Shown piece by piece: positions 1 to 8,088 of a DNA stretch of 64,000 nucleotides. The first letter of the stretch is position 1; each line of letters opens with the position of its first letter. This stretch comes from Methylobacter luteus IMV-B-3098 (GTDB taxonomy: Bacteria; Pseudomonadota; Gammaproteobacteria; Methylococcales; Methylomonadaceae), in the NCBI RefSeq assembly GCF_000427625.1, contig NZ_KE386569.1, positions 1,388,216 through 1,452,215 on the forward strand, written 5' to 3'. The position numbers and the translations under genes were made by a program. Below the pieces are notes generated by a model. That model saw only the letters and a list, made by a program, of their open reading frames with translations. It did not search any database and was not told where the DNA came from.

Positions 1-457
1 GGGAATTAATAAAACGATCAGGAGAAGACTTAATAAACGTAAGTATTTATTCTGCATTTTTAGACAACTGTACAGCAAGATTCAACTAAACACGCCACTA
101 TACCGAAAATTTCCCGGCAGGGAAGCATTAGTTCATCATGATATGGGATAAACGCCTCATCCTGATTCCTGAATAAGAATAACATCTGTTTGCTTTCCTC
201 AAGACCATGCGCTTCCTGTGAGTATTTCTACCGACTATAAGCAATTTTACTGATTTCAGAATAGCTGAATCGGTGCCATGATAGTTTATTTAACAAATGC
301 CGCCTAAACATGATTCTGGTTCAGGCTCTGTTTAAACGCCGCTGTATTGACGTATGATTACTTAAATTTATAGGCCGGCTTATCCCAAGCCTGTCCTAAA
401 AATCATTAAATGACTTCGGCAAAAAATATAACGAAAAACGAGCCTACCTGTTTTTGA
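1..457. other. Upstream non-coding region, no gene seen
   Basis: AT-rich stretch ahead of the histidine kinase. I see no convincing reading frame, tRNA-like fold or repeat family member here. It probably holds the kinase promoter, but no promoter could be placed with confidence. Confidence 0.5.
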
Positions 458-3079
458 ATGCAAACTTTTATACCCACTCGATTGCTCGTCAGGTATCCGC
501 AAGTTTACCGCTTGACACTAGCGCTCATCACTCCCGTTACCGCAGCGATCCTTCAGCAATGGTTCTGGCCCTATATCCTGCCTTACACCTGGTTGCTGCT
601 ATATCCGGCGGTGTTTTTCAGCGCATGGATTGGCGGCTTTTGGGCGGGGCTGATGAGTACGGCGGTAGCGACGCTGTTAGGCCTTCATTTTTTTGTTCAT
701 CCCGAAGAGCCCTGGCCTGTGCAAAATCTGGAGCGCAGCTATTCTATTGCGGTATTCGCTGCCATGGGACTTCTTATCAGCATCACGCACGAGAAGCTAA
801 AGCGCAGCCAAAGGGCATGGGCAACCAATGCCAATCAGTTGAAAACCCATCAAGCCCGATTGACACTGGCTCTCGCATCGGCCAACGCCGGCCTGTGGGA
901 ATGGGATGTACAAACCAACCAGCTATTTTGGTCTGATAATCTTTGGTCGATGTACGGCCTCGAACCTTCAAGCCCGCCTTCGTATGACAATTGGTTAGGG
1001 AGCGTGCATCCCGATGATCAGGCCGCGGTGTTTGCCACTCTGAATCATTGTGTAACGGCCGGCCTTGAAATCAATCTGGAATGGCGGGTGGCCAATCTGC
1101 CGGGAAATCAGGAGCGCTGGCTCATGTCGCGCGGCCAAGCGGTTTTTGACGAACAAGGGAAAGCCGTTCTCTATCGCGGCATCGTGCTGGATATTACCCA
1201 GCGCAAGCAACAGGAGCAGCTCATCGAAGAGCATCAGCAGCGTCTCGATTTCGCCCTGTCAACCCTGGAGGCCGGCGCATGGGAGTTGAATCTGCAGGAT
1301 CGCACGGTGCACCGAACGTTATTGCACGACCTCATCTTCGGCTACCAGAAACGCTTGCCCGGATGGACCTTTGAGCAATTCCTCGACCATGTATTGCCTG
1401 AGGACCGGGACGCCGTGCAGCAGCGCTTCAATAAGGCCATACAGATGCGGACTGACTGGGACTTTGAATGCCGCATCCGCCGTACCGATGGCGAAATACG
1501 CTGGATTTACGCCAAAGGCCGCCTTAAGCTGGACCAGATGGAACGGCCCGTGTCCATAGCCGGCATCGTCCAGGACATCAGTGGACGCAAGCAGGCCGAA
1601 GAGTCGCTGACCAGAACCCACACGCTCCTCAACGCCCTGATGACGCAAGCGCCCATGGGCTTTGCCTATCTGGATCTCGAGTTACGTTATCTGCTTATCA
1701 ACGACAGTCTCGCGGCACTCAATGGCCTCCCTGCCGCCGCTCATATCGGCCGACGTGTCCACGACATCGTGCCGACGCTGGCTGCCACGGCGGAGGACGT
1801 AATCAACCTCATTCTGGCGACTGGAGAACCGGTCAAGGACTATGAGTTCAGCGGCGAGATCCCCACAGCGCCCGGCGTAACAGGCTACTGGAACGAAAGC
1901 TGGTATCCCTTGTATGACGATACCGGCCAGATCACCGGCTTCGGAGCGATGGTCGAGAACATTACCGAGCGCAAACGGGCCGAAGAAGCCCTGCGCGAAG
2001 CCGACCGGCGCAAGGATGAATTCCTCGCCATGCTGGCCCACGAATTGCGCAACCCGCTGGCGCCGATCAGCAACGCCGTTCAGATCATGAAGCGGCCGAA
2101 CCTGGACGAAACGCGGCTGGCCTGGTGCCGCAACGTCATCGACCGCCAGGTCGAGCACCTGGTCCAGATGGTCGATGACCTGCTGGATGTCTCGCGCATC
2201 AGCCGCGGTAAAATCGAACTCAAGAAAGAAATCCTCGAGGTAGCGGCTATCGTGCAGCGTGCGGCAGAGACCACTCAGCCATTGATCGAGGCTCGGCATC
2301 ATGCCTTTACGATACACCAGCCGCGGAATCCGCTTTATGTTGAAGGCGATCTGGTGCGACTGTCTCAAGTCGTGGCGAATCTGCTCAACAATGCGGCGAA
2401 ATATACCGATGAAGGCGGATGCATCGGGCTGACCGTCGAGCAGTCAGGCAATGACATCCTGATCCGGGTGCGCGACAATGGCCGGGGCATCGAGCCTTCG
2501 ACGCTGCCCAGCCTGTTTCAATTGTTCTACCAGGTGGACCACACCATCGACCGCGCGGAAGGCGGCCTGGGCATCGGACTGGCCCTGGTCAAAAGTCTGG
2601 TAACGATGCACGGTGGTGAAGTCCGGGCTCACAGCGAAGGCCGCGGCCGAGGCAGTGAATTCGTCATCCGCCTGCCCGGCCTGCGGCGGGCGCCGACCGT
2701 TCCGATTGTCGATTCAACAAAACCGGAATTCATAGAAGACCCTTTGCGCATTCTGGTGGTCGATGATAATCGCGATGCCGCCCAGAGCCTGTCCATGTTA
2801 TTGAGCGGCGAAGGACACACCGTCGGACTGGCCTATGATGGACCTAGCGGTTTGGAAACTGCGCTGGCTGAACGACCGCAGATCGTGCTGCTGGACATCG
2901 GCCTGCCCGGCATGGACGGCTACGCGGTCGCACGGGCGTTACGGCAACAGCCCGGCCTGGACAGAATGCAGTTGATCGCCTTGAGCGGCTACGGGCGGAA
3001 GGAGGACCGTGAACAGGCGCGGGCAGCCGGATTCAACGGTTATTTGACCAATATAGTCCTTCCGTCCTGTTTTAGGTGA
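458..3079 (+). CDS. Membrane-bound multi-PAS hybrid histidine kinase, receiver domain truncated by IS insertion
   Basis: Sensor kinase. The N-terminus (about residues 15-100) holds several hydrophobic segments of the DUF4118/MASE type. Three PAS/PAC units follow (about 125-250, 260-380 and 390-510), each ending in a typical PAC motif (DITQRK, DISGRK, ENITERK). The HisKA H-box is LAHELRNP with phospho-acceptor His528; the HATPase domain follows (N box LLNNAAKY, G boxes DNGRGI and GGLGIGLAL). The receiver domain starts near residue 755 and has the acidic pair (VVDDN), phospho-acceptor Asp813 (LLDIGLPGMDG) and the conserved Ser (LIALSG). It then breaks off just before the conserved Lys: after GYLT the frame reads into the IS110 element, adding about nine foreign residues. 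The missing end (PVNFDELHY...) lies intact beyond the element. Kinase and ATPase parts should be made; the receiver is probably non-functional. The ligand sensed is unknown. Confidence 0.85.
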   Translation: MQTFIPTRLLVRYPQVYRLTLALITPVTAAILQQWFWPYILPYTWLLLYPAVFFSAWIGGFWAGLMSTAVATLLGLHFFVHPEEPWPVQNLERSYSIAVFAAMGLLISITHEKLKRSQRAWATNANQLKTHQARLTLALASANAGLWEWDVQTNQLFWSDNLWSMYGLEPSSPPSYDNWLGSVHPDDQAAVFATLNHCVTAGLEINLEWRVANLPGNQERWLMSRGQAVFDEQGKAVLYRGIVLDITQRKQQEQLIEEHQQRLDFALSTLEAGAWELNLQDRTVHRTLLHDLIFGYQKRLPGWTFEQFLDHVLPEDRDAVQQRFNKAIQMRTDWDFECRIRRTDGEIRWIYAKGRLKLDQMERPVSIAGIVQDISGRKQAEESLTRTHTLLNALMTQAPMGFAYLDLELRYLLINDSLAALNGLPAAAHIGRRVHDIVPTLAATAEDVINLILATGEPVKDYEFSGEIPTAPGVTGYWNESWYPLYDDTGQITGFGAMVENITERKRAEEALREADRRKDEFLAMLAHELRNPLAPISNAVQIMKRPNLDETRLAWCRNVIDRQVEHLVQMVDDLLDVSRISRGKIELKKEILEVAAIVQRAAETTQPLIEARHHAFTIHQPRNPLYVEGDLVRLSQVVANLLNNAAKYTDEGGCIGLTVEQSGNDILIRVRDNGRGIEPSTLPSLFQLFYQVDHTIDRAEGGLGIGLALVKSLVTMHGGEVRAHSEGRGRGSEFVIRLPGLRRAPTVPIVDSTKPEFIEDPLRILVVDDNRDAAQSLSMLLSGEGHTVGLAYDGPSGLETALAERPQIVLLDIGLPGMDGYAVARALRQQPGLDRMQLIALSGYGRKEDREQARAAGFNGYLTNIVLPSCFR

Positions 3080-3313
3080 TACTCAGCACAGCTGGCAGGT
3101 AGCTGCCAGTAAAGCAGGACATGCACCTGCGGGCTACGAATAATTCGACCCCAACATTTAGATGTTCACCGGTTTGGTTTCGAGCCCACGGGTGCGCTTG
3201 GGATCACTAACGAATACTCAGGGCTTGCCGCGGCATCGGCTCACCTATATTGCTTTCGCAGATCTCAGGCAGGCATGTTTCTCTTGGTTAATCGACCCCG
3301 CCGGAGATCAGGT
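3052..3313 (+). ncRNA. Putative bridge RNA region of the IS110 element
   Basis: This is the long non-coding left end between the element boundary and the transposase start. Members of the IS110 group with this architecture encode a structured bridge RNA here, which pairs with both donor and target DNA (established for IS621). A possible stem is visible near the start, where CAGCTGGCAG is followed by TAGCTGCCAG. Loops complementary to the target were not assigned, so this is inference from element architecture. Confidence 0.4.
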
Positions 3314-4585
3314 ATGAATAGCCTTAACAAGCCATCGTTTACAGCTTTTGTCGGTATTGACTGGGCCGACAGAAAGCATGACGTTTGCCTTCAAGCGGCA
3401 GACAGCCCGAAGCGGGAGTTTTCAGTGATTCCCCATCAAGTTGAATCGATCAACGATTGGGCGCAAGCCTTAATTCAACGGTTTGGCTCACCTATTGCGG
3501 TCGCCGTGGAACTGTCGAAAGGTCCGATTGTATATGCACTGCAGAAATTTGATAGCTTTGTCATTTATCCGATCAATCCTGGAACGCTGGCCAAGTATCG
3601 GGAAGCCTTTACGCCGAGCAGGGCAAAGGATGATCCGACGGATGCGGAATTCGCTGTGGATCTACTGTTACGTCATCCCGAGCGTTTTAAACCCCTTCAG
3701 CCTCAAAGCCTGGAAATGCGAGCCTTGTCATCCCTGGTTGAGCAAAGAAGGAGTTTGGTTAACGATAAAATCCGTCTCACCAACCGTCTGCGTTCGGCCT
3801 TAAAGCAGTATTATCCGCAAGTCCTGGACTGGTTTGATCATATTGATACCCCGTTATTCTGTGCTTTCATTCGCCAATGGCCAACGCTGGCCCAAGTCAA
3901 ACGGGCCCGAAAAAATACGCTGGCCACCTTTTTTCATCAACATAACATGCGTTTTCCTCAGGTGTTGGAAGAGCGGCTGGCAGCGATCAAAACTGCAACG
4001 CCGTTAACTTTAGATGAGGCTATTATCATTCCCTATCGCCTACAGGCACAGGTATTGATCGAACAGTTAAGCGTTACTCTGGAAGGGATTAAACAATTTG
4101 ACCAGGCCATTGAGCAAATCGCCTGTCAGCATCCTGATTATGCCTTGTTTAGCGCATTGCCAGGCGCAGGTTCATCGCTCGCGCCGAGGCTATTGGTGGC
4201 GTTTGGCGAGCAGCGAGATCGATACCCGAGTGCGGCAGATTTACAAAAATATGCGGGCGTTGCGCCAGTAACGGAGCGCAGTGGTAAGAAACATTGGGTG
4301 CATTGGCGGTGGGAGTGCCCGACCTTTCTTCGACAAACCTTCACCGAGTGGGCGGCACAGACCATTAATAAATCATTCTGGGCGGGCCAATATTACCGAC
4401 AGCAGCGCGCAAAGGGCTCAACCTATCAAGCCGCTGTGCGTTCCCTGGCGTTTAAATGGATACGTATCCTCTACCGGTGCTGGCAGACCGGTAAGCCCTA
4501 TGATGAATCCACTTACCTCAAAGCGCTGGAACAACGGGGCTCCTCGTTGCTAAAACCAGGCGGCGAAATCAGTGAAAAAGCTTGA
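3314..4585 (+). CDS. IS110-family transposase (DEDD recombinase)
   Basis: Transposase of about 423 residues, a normal length for the family. The N-terminal RuvC-like DEDD domain shows FVGIDWADRKHD, then VAVELSKG, and the acidic pair in DDPTDAEFAVDLL. A coiled middle section (LEMRALSSLVEQRRSLVNDKI) leads to the C-terminal transposase_20 domain with LPGAGSSLAPRLL, which carries the candidate catalytic serine, and ADLQKYAGVAPVTERSGK. I chose the ATG preceded by GGAGATCAG; an upstream in-frame ATG 39 bases earlier lacks a good ribosome binding site. No frameshift or stop is visible, so the element may be active. Confidence 0.9.
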   Translation: MNSLNKPSFTAFVGIDWADRKHDVCLQAADSPKREFSVIPHQVESINDWAQALIQRFGSPIAVAVELSKGPIVYALQKFDSFVIYPINPGTLAKYREAFTPSRAKDDPTDAEFAVDLLLRHPERFKPLQPQSLEMRALSSLVEQRRSLVNDKIRLTNRLRSALKQYYPQVLDWFDHIDTPLFCAFIRQWPTLAQVKRARKNTLATFFHQHNMRFPQVLEERLAAIKTATPLTLDEAIIIPYRLQAQVLIEQLSVTLEGIKQFDQAIEQIACQHPDYALFSALPGAGSSLAPRLLVAFGEQRDRYPSAADLQKYAGVAPVTERSGKKHWVHWRWECPTFLRQTFTEWAAQTINKSFWAGQYYRQQRAKGSTYQAAVRSLAFKWIRILYRCWQTGKPYDESTYLKALEQRGSSLLKPGGEISEKA

Positions 4586-4605
4586 CGGACTAACTCACGG
4601 CGTGA

Positions 4606-4663
4606 ACCGGTCAACTTTGATGAACTGCATTACGCCTTGGCTCAATCATCCTTTGATCATTGA
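4606..4663 (+). pseudogene. Displaced 3' end of the hybrid kinase gene (receiver C-terminus)
   Basis: Directly after the IS110 right end the sequence reads PVNFDELHYALAQSSFDH followed by a stop. This is the expected last helix of a CheY-like receiver, which normally follows the K-P motif. It has no start codon and is no longer joined to the rest of the gene. Together with the upstream part it gives an ancestral protein of about 883 residues. Confidence 0.85.
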
Positions 4664-4773
4664 CGGCCAGTCCGTCTGTTAAATCTCCGGCACGGATTAA
4701 ATAGTTCTGACTCAGGCTTTATTTCATACTCATTGCCAAGGGACAAAAAGCACGGCGTAAACCCATCCTTATG

Positions 4774-5943
4774 CTATCTATATCCGAACGGCATCATGCC
4801 GTCGAAAAAGAAATCATCAAAATCATCCAGGTCGGATTTTTTGGGAATCTTGTAGCTTTTTAGCCATGCTTTCAGCGCAGCAGGATCCTGAAAGGTTTCA
4901 AGCTCTTTCCGAATGGCGTCTATATCTGTCTTAACTGATTTAAGATCATGTTTCAGTGATGCAATCAATTGCCTGGGAGTCAGAAGCGCATAGAAAGGCA
5001 GATTTAATTGCAACTTAAATATCTCTGCAATTTGATGAACTTCCTGATCCAGCTCAGACAACTGCTCTTTCAATATCTTATTGAAATGTTTCAGACGACT
5101 GTCAGCCATTTGGCTCAAATGCGCGGGATCGATCTGCTCAATTTCCAATTGCAACTCCAGTAGCTGCAATAAGTCTTTTTTGCCGTAAGCGGTATTGACG
5201 CGCTGCATCAACTCCGTTTTGCGGACGCGTTCCTGTTCATCCGGCTCGCGGTCGGGATGCAGTGTGGCGACTAATTTACGGTAAACCTCCTGGACCGACT
5301 TACTTGCCAGCGCCTCTTCCTCTCGTTGGCGCGCTTCTTTTTCCAATTGTTTTTTGGTTTTTTTACGCTGTTTAACGGGGGCGTCCAATTGCTCTTTTAA
5401 TTGAGCTTCTGCCTGCGCTTGCAGCTTTTCCTGCAAGTGAGCGTGCAATTTTTCCGGCGAACTTACATCGACGTCATCTCCCAAATCTACATTGAACATG
5501 CCTTCCGCGATGCTTCTCATGAGTTCGCCAACAGCGGCTTCAGTCTCCTGGTTGATGGTATCGTAATCTTCACCACTATATTTGTTGAACAAGGCTTTCA
5601 GTTCATCGTTGTTCAACTCGGGAATTAATTGCTCACATGCCTCGCAAATAAAATGCTTAATTTTCAATTTGTCGGTTTTTTTGAATAGCGGCTTGTCGTA
5701 AGACTGATCCAATAACTTGGCCCACTCAAATTTCTGGTTATTCAAGATCTCTACAGCAGGGTCGTATTCCTGCTCAACTATTTGATGATACAAAGGGATG
5801 GTTTCTTTCCACTCGATCAACAGCTTTTTTTGACGGTCAATTTTTTTAGTCAGGCTATTGAATTGTTTTTGGGCCGCGGATAAGGTTGTTTTTCCATCGG
5901 TTTTTGGAGCAATTCGGACGATTTTGCGTTTGGATTGAGCCAT
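4774..5943 (-). CDS. J-domain-containing protein with internal J domain
   Basis: A 389-residue soluble, lysine/glutamate-rich protein. A J-like domain lies in the middle (about 215-260), with the diagnostic HPD at residues 229-231 (LVATLHPDREPDEQER). It is preceded by a charged coiled-coil stretch (about 165-215) and followed by further helical, probably coiled-coil sequence. Unlike DnaJ, it lacks the G/F region and zinc fingers. J domains stimulate Hsp70 ATPase, so a specialised Hsp70 co-chaperone is likely; its client is unknown. It is convergent with the kinase/IS110 region and stands alone. The start ATG is followed by a basic N-terminus (MAQSKRKIVRIAPK). Confidence 0.75.
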   Translation of the reverse strand: MAQSKRKIVRIAPKTDGKTTLSAAQKQFNSLTKKIDRQKKLLIEWKETIPLYHQIVEQEYDPAVEILNNQKFEWAKLLDQSYDKPLFKKTDKLKIKHFICEACEQLIPELNNDELKALFNKYSGEDYDTINQETEAAVGELMRSIAEGMFNVDLGDDVDVSSPEKLHAHLQEKLQAQAEAQLKEQLDAPVKQRKKTKKQLEKEARQREEEALASKSVQEVYRKLVATLHPDREPDEQERVRKTELMQRVNTAYGKKDLLQLLELQLEIEQIDPAHLSQMADSRLKHFNKILKEQLSELDQEVHQIAEIFKLQLNLPFYALLTPRQLIASLKHDLKSVKTDIDAIRKELETFQDPAALKAWLKSYKIPKKSDLDDFDDFFFDGMMPFGYR

Positions 5944-6283
5944 GGTTTAAATCTCATGATTGAGCGGACAAAAGGCTGGCGGCGTTTATGAGTGCTATTT
6001 TATCAAAATAATTCGACTGATCCTTCCTTAATGTCTCTGGCCTGCGATTGAGTTTTTCGGGCGCCGTAGCCCGGTTCCAGTTGCCGTGTTGATGGATTGC
6101 TGACAAATTGTTCAAAAAACCACCAGGCCTTGCACATCACAGCCATAAATTCATAATAAAAATCAGTACATTAACGATAAAAAACAGCATGGCATTTAAA
6201 TTGCTACATAGAGAATTGCCGGGTTATCAACATCCCTCTGATGTGCGTACTTGGGCCTTTTTCAACAGTAGCGAGGTATTGAT

Positions 6284-6589
6284 ATGTTCGAAGTCATTCT
6301 GCTTGTTCTCGTCATGTTTGTCATGGCGGCATGCGCTTTTTTTCCATTGGGTTACAGCATGGTGTTTTTTTCGAAATCCGCCCAACAATCCACGGTCGCC
6401 AATCAAGTGGAATCGACGGCCGATTCTGAGCTGAGAATCCTCGAGGAATCAAATCATCTTCTGACTCGTCTGATAAGTGAAATCGAGTCTTCCTTTGGGC
6501 CCCGCCCAACCGACTCCGTCTTGCGGCGCCATTACAACACCCTGGTCGCCTCTGAACTGGAGACTCGTTTGGCAGCTTTGGCTAAGTAA
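6284..6589 (+). CDS. Small membrane-anchored protein of unknown function
   Basis: A 101-residue protein. Residues 1-30 form one hydrophobic segment (FEVILLVLVMFVMAACAFFPLGYSMVFF), so it is probably a single-pass inner membrane protein. A polar, helical tail follows (ESNHLLTRLISEIESSFGPRP...). A GAGGTA ribosome binding site sits about 7 bases before the ATG. I do not recognise the family. The tail could act in the cytoplasm or periplasm. It is followed by a palindromic repeat and then the hydrogenase promoter region, and nothing ties it to the hydrogenase. Confidence 0.6.
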   Translation: MFEVILLVLVMFVMAACAFFPLGYSMVFFSKSAQQSTVANQVESTADSELRILEESNHLLTRLISEIESSFGPRPTDSVLRRHYNTLVASELETRLAALAK

Positions 6590-6603
6590 ACCAAAAGCAC
6601 CAA

Positions 6604-6635
6604 AGTCGGGTTACGCATCGCGAACCCGACCTGCG
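6604..6635. repeat. Palindromic repeat, GTCGGGTTA family
   Basis: GTCGGGTT and AACCCGAC flank a ten-base centre. The unit closely resembles one arm of the perfect inverted repeat at the end of hypD (18137-18212), so both belong to one dispersed family. It may also help terminate the small membrane protein gene. Confidence 0.6.
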
Positions 6636-6854
6636 GCTTCGTAGACTTTGCGTTATCCAACCGACAATAGATCAGCCAATCCGGATGACATGAAATCCGG
6701 GCTTGGACGTACTCATCGGTTTATGTCACCTTTCCTGCATCCATCCGATTTTTTTGTTGCATTTGTCGCGTAACCGACATTTCGTTTGATTTTTTTCTTC
6801 ACTTACCGACATCATTTCCCGCACTGTTACAAAGGTTTTTTGGCCGGCGTCAAT

Positions 6855-6871
6855 CCGGTATGGATGTTGCT
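6855..6871 (+). promoter_or_regulatory. Candidate sigma-54 (-24/-12) promoter of the hydrogenase operon
   Basis: CCGG, then ten bases, then GC within TTGCT, gives the GG-N10-GC spacing of sigma-54 promoters with a good -12 TTGC. The -24 element is weak (CCGGTA rather than TGGCAC). It lies about 140 bases before hupS. Uptake hydrogenase operons in Rhizobium and Rhodobacter are commonly NtrC-type regulated, which is why this was considered. No activator gene is seen nearby. Confidence 0.3.
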
Positions 6872-7008
6872 ATGGTCTTACGGAGCAGTGTCGACGGGAG
6901 ATATAGTGTCAGTCACTGCGTTGACAAACAGGCACTGAAAAATGTTCAAGCGCATCTATCGACCGTGCATTCTTCACGTAGCCGGATAACAATGCCAGGA
7001 GTTCCTGA

Positions 7009-8088
7009 ATGAATGAAACCTTTTACGATGTCATGCGCAGGCAGGGCATCACGCGCCGCAGTTTTCTCAAGTTCTGCAGCCTGACCGCTGCCTCGTTAGG
7101 GCTTTCTCCCGCTTTCGCTCCCAAAATCGCGCATGCGATGGAGACCAAGCCGCGCATTCCGGTGCTGTGGCTGCATGGCCTGGAATGTACCTGTTGTTCG
7201 GAATCCTTTATCCGTTCCGGCCATCCCCTGGCCAAGGACGTGATCCTGTCTATGCTGTCACTGGATTACGACGACACCATCATGGCGGCCGCCGGGCATA
7301 ACGCCGAAGCCATCGTCGACGAGATCGTGGAAAAATACAAAGGCAATTACATCCTGGCCGTGGAAGGCAATCCGCCGCTGGCTGAGGATGGCATGTACTG
7401 CATCATCGGCGGCAAGCCCTTCGTCGAACAGCTCAAATACGCGGCGGAAAGCTGCAAGGCCATCATCTCCTGGGGCTCCTGCGCATCCTGGGGTTGCGTA
7501 CAGGCCGCCAAACCCAATCCGACCCGGGCTACGCCAGTGCATAAAGTGCCGGGCCTGGCCAACAAACCGATCATCAAAGTCCCCGGCTGCCCGCCGATTG
7601 CCGAAGTCATGACCGCCGTTGTGGCGTATTTGCTCACCTTCGACAAACTGCCGACGCTGGACAAACAAGGCCGCCCGCAGATGTTCTACAGCCAGCGCAT
7701 TCACGATAAATGCTACAGACGGCCGCATTTCGACGCCGGCCAGTTCGTCGAGCACTGGGACGACGAAGCCGCCCGCCAGGGCCATTGCCTGTACAAAATG
7801 GGCTGCAAGGGGCCCACCACCTATAACGCCTGCTCGACGGTGCGCTGGAACGAAGGCACGTCATTTCCGATTCAGGCCGGCCACGGCTGCATCGGCTGTT
7901 CCGAAGACGGTTTCTGGGACAAAGGCAGCTTCTACGAGCGCCTCACCGACATCAATCAATTCGGCATCGAAGCCAACGCCGATGCCGTCGGCGGCACTGC
8001 GGCGGCCGTGGTCGGCGCCGGCATCGCCGCGCATGCGGGCCTTACAGCGCTGAAACGGGCTAAACAATCAGGAGCAGAACAACAATGA
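7009..8088 (+). CDS. hupS: Uptake [NiFe] hydrogenase small subunit, oxygen-tolerant type
   Basis: Electron-transfer subunit of a membrane-bound periplasmic hydrogenase. A twin-arginine signal (ITRRSFLKF, Arg16-Arg17) runs to a likely cleavage after Ala43. The proximal cluster ligands are Cys60, Cys62, Cys63, Cys158, Cys163 and Cys194. Cys62 (in ECTCC) and Cys163 (in SWGCVQ) are the two extra cysteines that define the [4Fe-3S] cluster of group 1d oxygen-tolerant enzymes such as E. coli Hyd-1 and Ralstonia MBH. Distal cluster ligands are His232, Cys235, Cys260 and Cys266; medial [3Fe-4S] ligands are Cys275, Cys294 and Cys297. A hydrophobic C-terminal helix ([14 protein letters not shown]) anchors it to the membrane. 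The 3' end overlaps hupL by four bases (ATGA). Family and oxygen tolerance class follow directly from these residues. Confidence 0.97.
   Translation: MNETFYDVMRRQGITRRSFLKFCSLTAASLGLSPAFAPKIAHAMETKPRIPVLWLHGLECTCCSESFIRSGHPLAKDVILSMLSLDYDDTIMAAAGHNAEAIVDEIVEKYKGNYILAVEGNPPLAEDGMYCIIGGKPFVEQLKYAAESCKAIISWGSCASWGCVQAAKPNPTRATPVHKVPGLANKPIIKVPGCPPIAEVMTAVVAYLLTFDKLPTLDKQGRPQMFYSQRIHDKCYRRPHFDAGQFVEHWDDEAARQGHCLYKMGCKGPTTYNACSTVRWNEGTSFPIQAGHGCIGCSEDGFWDKGSFYERLTDINQFGIEANADAVGGTAAAVVGAGIAAHAGLTALKRAKQSGAEQQ

Larger units (their letters stand above)
3052..4605 (+). mobile_element. IS110-family insertion sequence in the receiver domain of the kinase gene
   Basis: Boundaries come from reconstructing the broken gene. 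Removing this 1554-bp segment (518 codons) joins GYLT to KPVNFDEL in frame, restoring the usual receiver ending. The junction is exact to within one base; at most one A is shared between the flanks. The left end (TATAGTCCTTCCGTC) and the reverse complement of the right end (TTAGTCCGTCAAGC) share a short imperfect subterminal inverted repeat. The absence of a sizeable target duplication fits the IS110 family. The element has a long non-coding left end (about 260 bp) and a very short right end (about 20 bp). Confidence 0.85.
6590..7008. other. Intergenic region upstream of the hydrogenase operon
   Basis: It begins with a GTCGGGTT...AACCCGAC palindrome. A T-rich stretch follows in which ACCGACAT occurs twice about 30 bases apart (near 6774 and 6805), a possible regulator site. 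A candidate sigma-54 promoter comes next. No gene was seen. Confidence 0.5.

Noticed and set aside
454..936. 160-codon frame overlapping the kinase start
   Set aside because: It overlaps the kinase frame throughout, with no domain or membrane pattern; the kinase frame carries clear motifs.
6108..6434. 108-codon frame overlapping the small membrane protein
   Set aside because: No ribosome binding site or recognisable sequence; the overlapping frame starting at 6284 has a good site and a clean membrane segment.
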